Shown: positions 7,760 through 14,158 of the stretch, in pieces
Position numbering within the stretch: the first letter of the stretch is position 1
Layout of the letters: each line of letters begins with the position of its first letter
Notes under the pieces: model-generated
Seen by the model: the letters and a program-made list of their open reading frames with translations, nothing else
Told to the model about the DNA's origin: nothing
Databases searched by the model: none
Program-made: the position numbers and the translations under genes
Assembly: GCA_030037405.1 (NCBI GenBank)
Contig: JASHRK010000406.1
Span: forward strand, 1 to 14,500
Direction of reading: 5' to 3'
DNA from: Acidimicrobiales bacterium
GTDB lineage: Bacteria; Actinomycetota; Acidimicrobiia; Acidimicrobiales; Bog-793
Length of the DNA: 14,500 nt

Positions 7760-7788
7760 ACTCTATGTGGTCGCTCTCAGGGCTGCAA
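7760..7788 (-). promoter_or_regulatory. Putative promoter of trimethylamine dehydrogenase
   Basis: Read leftward, TTGCAG (7788-7783) and TAGAGT (7765-7760) are 17 bases apart, a plausible vegetative -35/-10 pair about 80 bases upstream of the tmd start. No other good pair was seen in the 153 bases between tmd and the lipoprotein gene. Weak evidence by eye. Confidence 0.3.
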
Positions 7789-7799
7789 CAGCTGGTCGC

Positions 7800-7813
7800 G
7801 CTGCTGCAGCAGC
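7800..7813. repeat. 14-bp perfect palindrome upstream of tmd
   Basis: GCTGCTGCAGCAGC is a perfect palindrome just upstream of the putative tmd promoter. Its position and symmetry suit a dimeric activator site. It is also a GC-rich CTG/CAG string that could arise by chance, and no second copy was seen elsewhere in the window. Confidence 0.3.
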
Positions 7814-7838
7814 AGCCCGGGGCGGTCTGAGGCGCGCC

Positions 7839-8317
7839 TCAAGGTACTGCCCTTCCCGCAGGCGAGATCACGAGCCAGAGGCCCATGTCCTCGCCCTGGC
7901 CGGGGGCCGTGCCCGGCGTCCTTCCGAGCCGGTAGGTGTAGAGCGGCCAGCCGTCGTAGGTGAGCTGAAGCTGCCCGTCGGACCGCCGCACGGTGCCTAC
8001 GAGGGCACGGTCGACGCCGGGCCCGAGCCTCGGGCGGGCGGCCTTTCCCTCCGCGACGAGAGGGGGCCACTGTGCCGCGCAGGCCTTGTAGCACTTGCTC
8101 GCTCCACGGTGATCGGGCGTGTAGAGGTAGAGCGTCATCCCCCGGGCGTCGACGAGGACACGCCCGAGCCCGTGGACGTGGCCGAGGCCGATGGTGTAGC
8201 CGGTATCGGCCGCCCGAGCCCCCGTAGCTGTCGAGCAGCCCTCGAGGGTGGCGGCGACCGCGAGCAAGAAGACGACGACGTTGCGGCGAAAATGCTTAGT
8301 CTTGGACGTACCTACAT
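7839..8317 (-). CDS. COG4315-like secreted lipoprotein; start codon disrupted
   Basis: The frame encodes an N-region KTKHFRR, a hydrophobic stretch NVVVFLLAVAATLEGC with a lipobox-like LEGC, and a body with the repeated Y-x-aromatic plus C-x3-C-A-x-x-W-P-P pattern of COG4315 lipoproteins. Visible examples are GMTLYLYTPDH, SKCYKACAAQWPPL and YDGWPLYTYR. The protein would be membrane-anchored outside the cell; its function is unknown. No ATG or GTG exists in frame at the front. The only in-frame candidate there, TTG at 8267, falls inside the hydrophobic core. An ATG at 8317 is followed at once by TAG. One extra G after it would give MVGTSKTKHFRRN in the correct frame. A one-base loss, real or a sequencing error, is therefore likely. 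The end is secure; the start is not. Confidence 0.6.
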
Positions 8318-8384
8318 AGTGCCCGGCGTACGCTGAGTGCCGGGTTCGCGCTGTACCCGAAGCTGAACCCTGAAGGAGCCCCCG

Positions 8385-9179
8385 ATGTACGAGACGCGAC
8401 GTTCGACGGCGGAAGCCGAGCGCCGGCCGGTCACGGCCGCTGCCCTCGAGCTGGAGGCGGAGGTCATCAGGCACCAGCGTGTGCAGCTGGCGGCGGCGTT
8501 TCGTGCTGCGGCGAGATGCGGCTTCAACGAGGGGATCGACAACCACTTCAGCCTCCTCGTCGAAGGCAGCCGAGACCGTTTCTTGCTCAACCCTTACGGA
8601 CCGGACTGGTCCGAGCTCGCGGCGAGCGATCTCCTCGTGATCGACGTGAACGGGAACGTCGTCGACGGGGAGGCCCGCTGGGAGCGCACTGCCTTCGTGA
8701 TCCATCGCGCCGTCCATCTCGCCAGGCCCGACGCCCGTTGCGTGCTCCACACCCACATGCCGTACGCGACGGCGCTCGCCATGACCGAGAGCGGGCTCGA
8801 GACGCGCGCCAGCCAGAACGCCATGCTCTTCCACGGGCGGGTGGCGCGGCTCGACTACGCCGGGTTCGCAGATGCGACAGAAGAGGGGGAGCGGATCGCG
8901 GGGGCCTTCGGCGAAGGCACGACTGTGGTCATGCTCGACAACCACGGTGTCATCGTCGTCGGCAACACGGTGGCGGAGGCGTGGGAGAGGCTCTACTTTC
9001 TCGAGCGGGCCTGCCAGGTGCAGGTCTTGGCCCAGTCGACCGGGTCGCCGCTCAGGCTCGTGGCCGAGGAGGTGGCGGCGCGTACGGCCCGCCAGTGGGA
9101 GCGGATGCGCGGAGCGGACGCGCTCTTTGCCGCCGTGCGCCGCGAGCTCGACCGCAGCAACCCGGGCTACGCCGCCTGA
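8385..9179 (+). CDS. Class II aldolase/adducin-family protein
   Basis: 264 residues from ATG with GAAGGAG upstream. The adducin/aldolase fold is visible from GIDNHFSLLV (about residue 50) through FVIHRAVHLARPDARCVLHT (104-123) to MLDNHGVIVVG (183-193). The metal-binding histidines H122, H124 and H187 are present. The position equivalent to the catalytic Glu73 of L-fuculose-phosphate aldolase appears to be A103, as in many adducin-like members that are not sugar-phosphate aldolases. The metal site is therefore kept, but classical aldolase activity is doubtful. It is divergent from the lipoprotein gene and not obviously in an operon with the amine genes. Family is sure; substrate is unknown. 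Possible roles range from an aldolase-like lyase to a decarboxylase or epimerase of the same fold. Confidence 0.85.
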   Translation: MYETRRSTAEAERRPVTAAALELEAEVIRHQRVQLAAAFRAAARCGFNEGIDNHFSLLVEGSRDRFLLNPYGPDWSELAASDLLVIDVNGNVVDGEARWERTAFVIHRAVHLARPDARCVLHTHMPYATALAMTESGLETRASQNAMLFHGRVARLDYAGFADATEEGERIAGAFGEGTTVVMLDNHGVIVVGNTVAEAWERLYFLERACQVQVLAQSTGSPLRLVAEEVAARTARQWERMRGADALFAAVRRELDRSNPGYAA

Positions 9180-9221
9180 CAGGGATTGCTTGGCGAAGCG
9201 CCTGACAGGGATGCTTGCCAA
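9174..9221. repeat. Imperfect ~20-bp direct repeat and hairpin after the aldolase gene
   Basis: GCCTGACAGGGATTGCTTGG (from 9174, covering the aldolase stop) is nearly repeated as GCCTGACAGGGATGCTTGCC (9200-9219). The second copy also pairs with the spacer: TTGGCGAAGC (9190-9199) against GCTTGCCAA (9213-9221), with one bulged base and a 13-base loop. It could act as a weak terminator, but no T-run follows. Confidence 0.4.
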
Positions 9222-9267
9222 AGGACAGCTTGCTGGAAGCTACAGTCCGACGCTGGACCGGCGAGGT

Positions 9268-9276
9268 TGCTATATA
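9268..9276 (+). promoter_or_regulatory. Extended -10 promoter element (TGC-TATATA)
   Basis: TGCTATATA matches the extended -10 form TGnTATAAT closely and lies in otherwise GC-rich DNA. No good -35 is seen, as is usual for extended -10 promoters. Transcription would begin near 9283, giving a leader of about 25 bases that carries the GAGAGGAGG ribosome site of the next gene. Confidence 0.45.
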
Positions 9277-9307
9277 GTCGTGCTTGCTCTTCGAGAGGAG
9301 GCCGTCT

Positions 9308-9892
9308 GTGGCAACCTTCGACACAAAGAAGTATTCACAGCTGGACTGGGGAGTGGCCGTCACTGGCGTGATCGCCCTGATCTGCCTCTTCCTGCCGTGG
9401 TACGGCGCCTCCTACGGGATCGGCGGTGTGTCCTACGGGGTATCCGTCAGCGGTTGGAGCACCAGCTATGGGTGGCTCGGCGCCCTGCTGATCGTGGCAG
9501 CAGCCGCCTACCTCGTGCTCTTGCGGGCCGGAGTGAACGTGACCAAACTGCCCGTCGGCCCGGCGGTCGTCGTGCTCGGCGCCTCCGGACTGGGGGCGGT
9601 CATCGTCATCCTCCGCTGGATAACCCTTCCAAAGGGAAGCTCCCTTGGCGGCGTCTACAGCTACGGACCGAGAGTCGGCCTGTACCTCACGCTCATCGTG
9701 GGGGTGGTGCAGGCTGTCTGCGCCTACCTCTCGTTTCGTGCCTCGGGCGAGGAACTCCCCTGGAAGCCGGCGTCCGGCGTTCCCGCCGGGGGCGCTTCGG
9801 CCGCTGTCCCTGCCGCCGGCACCCCGCCCGCCGCTCCCGGCACCCCGGCTGGCATGCCGCCTGCCACCGAGCCCGAGGACCCGCCCGCCTGA
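9308..9892 (+). CDS. Small membrane protein, four helices and Pro/Ala-rich tail, function unknown
   Basis: 194 residues from GTG at 9308, chosen because GAGAGGAGG stands six bases upstream; an in-frame TTG at 9284 would add eight residues containing the ribosome site itself. Four hydrophobic segments are seen: VAVTGVIALICLFLPWYGA, WLGALLIVAAAAYLVLLRAG, VVVLGASGLGAVIVILRW and VGLYLTLIVGVVQAVCAYL. A Gly/Ser/Tyr-rich loop follows the first. The C-terminal ~55 residues are a disordered Pro/Ala/Gly tail (PAAGTPPAAPGTPAGMPP). The protein should sit in the cytoplasmic membrane. No family is recognised. It stands alone between the aldolase gene and pyrF behind its own promoter. Confidence 0.7.
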   Translation: MATFDTKKYSQLDWGVAVTGVIALICLFLPWYGASYGIGGVSYGVSVSGWSTSYGWLGALLIVAAAAYLVLLRAGVNVTKLPVGPAVVVLGASGLGAVIVILRWITLPKGSSLGGVYSYGPRVGLYLTLIVGVVQAVCAYLSFRASGEELPWKPASGVPAGGASAAVPAAGTPPAAPGTPAGMPPATEPEDPPA

Positions 9893-9926
9893 GCTCTCCG
9901 ACTCGGCGCTGACCCCCGCGCCGACC

Positions 9927-9953
9927 CGGCGCCTGGTCACTGGTCCGGCGCCG
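9927..9953. repeat. 7-bp inverted repeat between the membrane gene and pyrF
   Basis: CGGCGCC (9927-9933) and GGCGCCG (9947-9953) can pair around a 13-base loop. It lies in the 90-base gap ahead of pyrF and could end the upstream transcript, though no T-run follows. The cores are themselves palindromic, so chance occurrence in GC-rich DNA is possible. Confidence 0.3.
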
Positions 9954-9982
9954 AAGGGCCGCGCGCAGGTTATGGTCTTGCC

Positions 9983-10858
9983 GTGTCCGGTGCCAAGGAC
10001 GGCGCCCCCCACCGTGGCGGTCCCTTTGCCGAACGAGCCCTCGATGCGATGTCCGTCTTCGGCCCACTCGTGTTCGGGCTCGACCCGTCGGGCCAACTGC
10101 TGAACGACTGGGGTCTCGGAGATACGGCACAGGGTCTCGAGCGCTTCGTCGACATCTCGCTGGAGGCCTGCGTCGGGACCGTGGGGTTGGTGAAGCCGCA
10201 GTCGGCCTTCTACGAACGCCACGGCTGGCGCGGCATCCGTTCGCTTGCCCGTCTCGTCGCCTCGTGCCGGCGCGAGGGCCTGCTCGTTCTCTTGGACGTA
10301 AAGAGGGGTGACATCGGGTCGACGAACGAGGCCTACGCCGAGGCCTACCTGGGCCCGGGCGCCCCCCTCCGAGCAGACGCCATCACGGTCACGCCGTACC
10401 TCGGGCTCGGCGCCATGGAGCCGATCCTGGGGCGTGCGATCACGAGCGACTCCGGCGTCTTCGTCGTGACCCGCTCGTCCAACCCCGAAGGGCGAAAATT
10501 GCAGGAGTCCCTCCATCCAGGCGGGAAGACGGTCGAGGAGCAGCTTCTCGAGGAGATCGCCCGTGAGAACGCCAAGGCCGCGCCGGGTGGTCTGGGCCCT
10601 ATTGGCGCCGTGTTCGCCCCTACCCACGGAGCCCCGAAGGGGTTCGACCTCCGTGACTCGAACGGTCTCTACCTCGCGCCGGGCGTCGGTGCCCAGGGGG
10701 CAACTCCGGCCGACGTCGCCAGCTGCTTCGCCGGTTGCCGGGACCGTGTCCTGGCGGCCGCCTCCCGGGTGCTGCTCGCTCCCGGGCCGGACGTGGCAAG
10801 CCTGCGAGACAGCGTCCAGCGCCTCTCCTCCGAGCTCGGCGAGGCGCTCGCGGGCTGA
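9983..10858 (+). CDS. pyrF: Orotidine 5'-phosphate decarboxylase
   Basis: 291 residues from GTG, the long (type 2) form typical of actinobacteria. It makes UMP from orotidine 5'-phosphate, the last step of de novo pyrimidine synthesis, in the cytoplasm. Visible motifs are FGLDPSG (31-37), VKPQSAFYERHG with K71, and LDVKRGDIGST with D105, K107 and D110, together the Lys-Asp-Lys-Asp catalytic set. VTPYLGLGAMEP and YLAPGVGAQG, both phosphate/barrel segments, follow. The start is not strongly supported: no good ribosome site precedes it. TATGGT lies seven bases upstream, which could be a -10 for a leaderless message. A later in-frame ATG at 10049 would give 269 residues and remove FAERALDA, which resembles the usual family N-terminus. 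No other pyr gene and no adjacent mihF-like gene is visible. Confidence 0.93.
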   Translation: MSGAKDGAPHRGGPFAERALDAMSVFGPLVFGLDPSGQLLNDWGLGDTAQGLERFVDISLEACVGTVGLVKPQSAFYERHGWRGIRSLARLVASCRREGLLVLLDVKRGDIGSTNEAYAEAYLGPGAPLRADAITVTPYLGLGAMEPILGRAITSDSGVFVVTRSSNPEGRKLQESLHPGGKTVEEQLLEEIARENAKAAPGGLGPIGAVFAPTHGAPKGFDLRDSNGLYLAPGVGAQGATPADVASCFAGCRDRVLAAASRVLLAPGPDVASLRDSVQRLSSELGEALAG

Positions 10859-11041
10859 CCAAGCACGCCGCCGCTTGTTTCTCGGTCGCAGCCCTCACCG
10901 TCGTGTCAACTCACCGTCTACGACGCCTGGTATGTCGCGCTGGGCAGAGTGGTTGGGCCAGGAGCTCGTGACGGCGGACGACACCTTGGCGAAGGCGAGC
11001 GGACCGCGGTGCCGGGGAGCCCGTTTCGGCGTGGCCGGCGG

Positions 11042-12211
11042 TCAGTCGGTGGCGATGCCCTCGATGCCGGCGCCGAGACCGGCGACGCTACCGAGGTCGC
11101 TCAGCGAGCCGTCGGGGTTGACGTGGAACTCGTCGACGGCGCCGGCCGCGCCGGCCTCGACGTACAACGTGCTGCCGTTCGCAGAGGCCGCCATGTCGAT
11201 CGGCCCGGCGTCGGTGGTAGCCACGATGCCGGTCGTGCCGACCAGGGCGGGCGTCCCGTTCGGAGCGACGGTGTAGGCGCTCACGTCGTTGCTGCCGGCG
11301 TTGGCCACGTAGTAATAGCCGCCCACCGCCGTGATCCAGCACAGCGCCGTCTGCCCGTCAGGGACGGAGGCGCTCAGGCTGGTGAGCGCCCCGCCGGGGG
11401 CGAAGCCGTAGGTATGCACGGTGCTGTTCCCGGCCTCGGCCACGACCAGCTGCCCGGACGGGCTGTCGGTGAACGAGAACGGCACGTTGCCCGTATCGGC
11501 GGTGACCGTCGGCGTGGCCGACAGCAGCCCCGAGGCATTCACGTGGAAGACGTCGAGGGAGCTGGTGGACGCTTTGGTGGTGACGATCAGCTCGGAGCCG
11601 TCAGGGCTGAACCCGACCTGGCCAGGCGAGGTGAGGTAGTTCGGCGGCGTGGCGTTGGACAGGCCGAGGGTGCGGGTCGACCCGGGCAGCGGGACGACCC
11701 GGTCGTCGAGGATCCGGTAGCCGCTGACGGCCCCGGCCCCCCCGGCGTCGAGGGCGTAAACGAGGTCGCCGTGGACGGCGACACTGTCGGGGAAGGCCCC
11801 GCCGGAGCTGACGACTTGGAGAAGCCGGACCTGGCGGCCCTCAGTCGAGAGCACCGAGAGCGTGTCGCTGCCGGCGTTCACGGCCAACAGGAGCTGTCCG
11901 TCGGCGTCGTAGACGAGCGAGCCCTGGGATGCGAGATGGTCTGCCACCGAGCCGGCGGTCTGCCCGCCGAGCCCGCCGGTCGGTACCGTCTGGCGGAGCG
12001 ACAGCCGCCCGTCGGAGTGCTCGGAGAACACGTCGATGGCGTTGCCGCTCGCGTTGTCGGTCTGGACGAACACGGCGTGCCCGGCGCCGGATGGCGGCGT
12101 ACCGGGGCCGGCGCCCGGTCTCTGTTGGGCGCTCGCCACCCCGGCTGTGCCGAGGGTGGCCATAGTGGCGATCGCGGTGGCGGCGAGTGACCTGCGAAGC
12201 ATCTTGTGCAT
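11042..12211 (-). CDS. Secreted seven-bladed beta-propeller (YVTN/lactonase-like) protein, predicted ECF-sigma target
   Basis: 389 residues from ATG, with AAAGGAG nine bases upstream. A clear Sec signal peptide is present: MHKMLRRSLAATAIATMATL then GTAGVASA, cut before QQRPG. The mature part is a run of repeated beta-propeller blades, e.g. SGNAIDVFSEHSDGRLSL, SDTLSVLSTEGRQV, ELIVTTKASTSSLDVFHVN and GYYYVANAGSNDVSAYTV. These are typical of the YVTN repeat and 6-phosphogluconolactonase-like folds. An active lactonase cannot be asserted. The protein should be exported. It is the next leftward gene after the sigma/anti-sigma pair, separated by 140 bases, and has its own copy of the promoter motif found before the sigma gene. 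It is thus probably a direct target rather than a read-through product. Confidence 0.85.
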   Translation of the reverse strand: MHKMLRRSLAATAIATMATLGTAGVASAQQRPGAGPGTPPSGAGHAVFVQTDNASGNAIDVFSEHSDGRLSLRQTVPTGGLGGQTAGSVADHLASQGSLVYDADGQLLLAVNAGSDTLSVLSTEGRQVRLLQVVSSGGAFPDSVAVHGDLVYALDAGGAGAVSGYRILDDRVVPLPGSTRTLGLSNATPPNYLTSPGQVGFSPDGSELIVTTKASTSSLDVFHVNASGLLSATPTVTADTGNVPFSFTDSPSGQLVVAEAGNSTVHTYGFAPGGALTSLSASVPDGQTALCWITAVGGYYYVANAGSNDVSAYTVAPNGTPALVGTTGIVATTDAGPIDMAASANGSTLYVEAGAAGAVDEFHVNPDGSLSDLGSVAGLGAGIEGIATD

Positions 12212-12255
12212 GGCGCGTCTCCTTTGACGGGATCGTCTGATGACCTCGCTCGTAG

Positions 12256-12285
12256 AGACGCAAGGGCCCCGACGACGATTGCACC
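12256..12285 (-). promoter_or_regulatory. ECF-type promoter of the propeller gene (GGTGCAATC-N15-GCGTCT)
   Basis: Read leftward, GGTGCAATC (12285-12277), 15 bases, then GCGTCT (12261-12256). The second box holds the CGTC common in -10 elements of ECF promoters. The same two boxes with the same spacing precede the sigma gene at 13671-13642, and similarity continues just downstream (CTACGAGCGA against TGATGAGCGA). The propeller ATG is 44 bases downstream. Confidence 0.7.
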
Positions 12286-12351
12286 ATGAGCCGCCCGGAA
12301 CGCCGGGCGACCGTGGCGATCAGGCCGCGGTCCGGCAGGACGAGGCGGCGG

Positions 12352-13101
12352 TCAGATGAGATGCAGCCGGGCCGCGACCTCGGGAAGCTTGGCCATCGGC
12401 ATGGCTGCCACGAGGAACATCGAAGTGCCACGGCGGCCGGCGGGTTGGTTCACGCCGTACATGGCGAGCCGACCCTCGGCGGCCATCCACGCCGCCGGCG
12501 AGGATCCGGAGAGAACGTGCGAGGTGGCGGGCATCGGGAACGGGCGGGCGGAGGTGGCCACCAGAACGATGTCGCCCTCGACCCGGTAGGAGCGGACGGT
12601 GACGGCCTGGCCGGCGAAGTCGAAGCGCTCCCCTGCCTGCAGCGCCGGCTCGTCGGCGACAGCGGGCGCCATCATGGCGACGACCCGGGCGATCTGGGGC
12701 GGGTCGCTCGCAGGCCGGTCCTGCAGCACCCAACCGAGCACACCGCCGCCCAACAGGACAACAACCATCGCGGCGGCTACGACTCGGCGCGGCCGGCCGT
12801 GCGCGGCCCGCAGGCGGCGACGGTGGAGACGGTGGAGACGGTGGCGGCCTGCCCGGCGCGTCTCGAAGTCCGGGGGTATGCCGGCGAGGCGGATCGAGGA
12901 GGTCACGCGATCCCCCAAGCCCGGAGGGGCGGGCACCCGCAGCTCGTCGAGGGCCTGGCGACCCTCTCGGTCCGCTCGGACGGCCTGCCAGCAGGCTTCG
13001 CAGGTGAGGAGGTGCTCGTCGAAGGCGTGCTCGTCCTCTTCGGAGAGCCGGCCGTTCAAGAACGCCACCAGGCGCCCTTCGTCACAGCTCACGGTCGGCA
13101 T
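12352..13101 (-). CDS. Zinc-finger (zf-HC2) transmembrane anti-sigma factor
   Basis: 249 residues from ATG at 13101, overlapping the end of the sigma gene by 20 bases. The N-terminus holds the zinc-binding anti-sigma motif H30-x3-C34-x2-C37 (EHLLTCEACW). Next comes a basic Arg/His stretch (RLHRLHRRRLR, about 88-98), partly encoded by a 9-bp tandem repeat. One membrane helix follows (VVAAAMVVVLLGGGVLGWVL, about 107-126), then an outer domain of ~120 residues. The expected role is to hold the partner sigma factor at the membrane until a signal releases it. The outer domain is not recognised and would be the sensing part. The overlap with the sigma gene suggests coupled translation and a fixed sigma:anti-sigma ratio. 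Confidence 0.9.
   Translation of the reverse strand: MPTVSCDEGRLVAFLNGRLSEEDEHAFDEHLLTCEACWQAVRADREGRQALDELRVPAPPGLGDRVTSSIRLAGIPPDFETRRAGRHRLHRLHRRRLRAAHGRPRRVVAAAMVVVLLGGGVLGWVLQDRPASDPPQIARVVAMMAPAVADEPALQAGERFDFAGQAVTVRSYRVEGDIVLVATSARPFPMPATSHVLSGSSPAAWMAAEGRLAMYGVNQPAGRRGTSMFLVAAMPMAKLPEVAARLHLI
12819..12845. repeat. 9-bp tandem repeat, three copies, in the anti-sigma gene
   Basis: GACGGTGGA, GACGGTGGA and GACGGTGGC follow each other. On the coding strand they encode the repeated Leu-His-Arg unit just before the membrane helix. The unit is a multiple of three, so copy number could change without breaking the frame. Confidence 0.85.
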
Positions 13102-13603
13102 CCTCGGTGGCCAGAAGGGCGGCAAGCTCCCGGTGTCCCCGGTGCGCCCACGACAGCACGGTGTTGCGGGGACGGCCGAGCTGGGCCGCGACCTCGGCGG
13201 CGCTGAGGCCGGCGAGGTCCATGAGCACGACGGCGAGTCGGTGATGCTCGGGTAGCCGGTCGAGGGCGCGAGCCACCCGCTCCCGGTCAACTCCGGCGAG
13301 CGCCTCGTCGGCCACGTCGCGGCCGCCGACGGGGTAGCTGTCGTCGCTGGAGAGAGGCACTTCGGCGACCCGGCGGGCCCGGCGACGGCCGTCGGAGCGG
13401 ACCAGGTTCAGGCAGATCGTCACCAGCCACGCCCGGGTGCTCGGGCCCCGGTGATCAGCGAAGTTGGCGTAGGCCCGCAGGTAGGTCTCCTGGACGAAGT
13501 CCTCGGCCCGGTGGTGGTCGTGGCCGGCATGGCGAGCCACACGGTAGAGGACGTCGATATGAGGCAGGGTCGCCTCAAGGAACGCTTGGCGCGTCTCGTC
13601 CAT
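13082..13603 (-). CDS. ECF sigma factor (sigma-70 family)
   Basis: 173 residues with both ECF domains. Region 2 runs from about residue 14 to 75 (LYRVARHAG, AEDFVQETYLRAYANF, TRAWLVTICLNLVRSDGRRR). Region 4 runs over the last ~60 (RLPEHHRLAVVLMDLAGLS, then AAEVAAQLGRPRNTVLSWAH). It directs RNA polymerase to its own small set of promoters and is probably held by the overlapping anti-sigma factor. Upstream in-frame starts exist at 13639 and 13723. ATG 13603 is preferred because GGAG is eight bases upstream and because the promoter motif ends at 13642: transcription would begin after 13639, excluding the longer forms. The same motif before the propeller gene suggests self-activation. Confidence 0.92.
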   Translation of the reverse strand: MDETRQAFLEATLPHIDVLYRVARHAGHDHHRAEDFVQETYLRAYANFADHRGPSTRAWLVTICLNLVRSDGRRRARRVAEVPLSSDDSYPVGGRDVADEALAGVDRERVARALDRLPEHHRLAVVLMDLAGLSAAEVAAQLGRPRNTVLSWAHRGHRELAALLATEDADREL

Positions 13604-13641
13604 GCCCGCAGCTCCGACCGATCGTGTCTTGTCGCTCATCA

Positions 13642-13671
13642 AGACGCCGCGGGAGTCCCGGTGATTGCACC
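13642..13671 (-). promoter_or_regulatory. ECF-type autoregulatory promoter of the sigma gene (GGTGCAATC-N15-GCGTCT)
   Basis: GGTGCAATC (13671-13663), 15 bases, then GCGTCT (13647-13642), identical in boxes and spacing to the element before the propeller gene at 12285-12256. The 15-base spacers differ from each other, which argues for conserved contact sites rather than a recent duplication of the whole segment. Start ATG 13603 is 38 bases downstream. Confidence 0.7.
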
Positions 13672-13932
13672 TGCCCGAGTGGCCCGCCCGAGCGGGCGAG
13701 CGGGTCGGGGCAGCACGGTCCATTCGATGAACGCCCGGAGTCGTCCACCGCAGGTTTTGGATCTTCGTGCAGAAAGCCCAGAATTTCCTGGGCTTTCATG
13801 TCATTCGGGTGCTCTCCGATGGGGTTGTCCACAGGGTTTATCGACGCGATTATGGACTGGTAGTCGTGGCCGATGATACGCACGCACCGTTTCCTGCACC
13901 TGAGGCATCCGGGGAGCTCATTGCTGCGGTTA
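13672..13932. other. Gene-poor, lower-GC spacer
   Basis: About 330 bases separate the sigma start from the hicA remnant; beyond the sigma promoter, no gene can be supported in this stretch. It holds a perfect hairpin (13772-13797) and a lone TTGTCCACA (13825-13833) matching the actinobacterial DnaA-box form. Base composition between about 13740 and 13900 is visibly less GC-rich than the flanks. Short open frames on both strands show no recognised family and run into unrelated sequence. Confidence 0.5.
13772..13797. terminator. Perfect 10-bp hairpin, possible bidirectional terminator
   Basis: GAAAGCCCAG (13772-13781) and CTGGGCTTTC (13788-13797) pair perfectly around a six-base loop (AATTTC). 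The A/T-rich outer end in both directions resembles the GAAAGCCC...GGGCTTTC shape of many intrinsic terminators, although the T-run is only three bases. It lies between the leftward hicBA remnant and the leftward sigma gene, so it could insulate the two. Confidence 0.5.
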
Positions 13933-13942
13933 CTACCGCAGC
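13923..13942. repeat. 8-bp inverted repeat at the end of the hicA remnant
   Basis: GCTGCGGT (13923-13930) pairs exactly with ACCGCAGC (13935-13942) around the loop TACT. The tandem stop codons of hicA (TAG TAA, leftward) lie in and next to the loop. It may be a terminator or an RNA end-stabilising hairpin. Confidence 0.45.
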
Positions 13943-14158
13943 GCAGGGGGCTCGTCGGCGTCGATGCCGGCGTCGCGGAGGATGCCTGCGAGCGTGCCCC
14001 GTTTCAGCTCTCGGTGGAGGGGAACCACCAGAGGCACGGGCCGGACGGGATGGCGGAGCCGAACGTGACTGCCTCGCTGGCGCACAACGAACCAGCCGCG
14101 CTTGCCGAGGGGCTGATACGAGTTGTGCGCCAGAGACGACCGGGAGCTGCCTGCTCAA
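13933..14158 (-). pseudogene. hicA: HicA-type mRNA interferase toxin, frameshifted
   Basis: Two frames together give a complete HicA of about 75 residues. The first begins at TTG 14158: MSRQLPVVSGAQLVSA. The second continues LGKRGWFVVRQRGSHVRLRH, then PLHRELKRGTLAGILRDAGI, and ends at TAG TAA. The double-stranded RNA-binding-like core, including the catalytic histidine of RQRGSH, lies in the second part. The frames join if one base is removed from the GGGG run at 14109-14112, giving SALGKRGW. As sequenced, the product would lose everything after the first ~16 residues. The TTG overlaps the hicB stop by four bases (TTGA), the compact order hicB-hicA. Identity is clear; whether the shift is real decay or a homopolymer sequencing error cannot be decided here. 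Confidence 0.8.

Noticed and set aside
5406..7760. Very long open frame on the + strand (784 codons) opposite trimethylamine dehydrogenase
   Set aside because: It is a GC-rich antisense shadow: low-complexity Asp/Val/Gly/Glu/Leu-rich translation with no family, while the opposite strand encodes an unmistakable enzyme.
8318..9221. Leftward extension of the lipoprotein frame to an ATG at 9221
   Set aside because: It would run antisense through the whole aldolase gene, and the signal peptide would sit in the middle of the protein.
10859..11041. A mihF-like gene after pyrF, as common in actinobacteria
   Set aside because: No such coding sequence is present in the 183-base gap, and the next gene is a convergent secreted propeller protein.
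13604..13723. Longer sigma factor from ATG 13639 or the start at 13723
   Set aside because: The ECF promoter motif lies at 13671-13642, so the transcript should begin downstream of both. Family N-termini and a GGAG site favour 13603.
13825..13833. DnaA box as part of a replication origin
   Set aside because: Only one copy is present, with no cluster, no AT-rich unwinding region and no dnaA/dnaN nearby.
13575..13883. Leftward frame starting MRIIGHDYQSIIASINPVD
   Set aside because: It crosses the hairpin and the sigma promoter and overlaps the sigma start; no family or ribosome site was seen.
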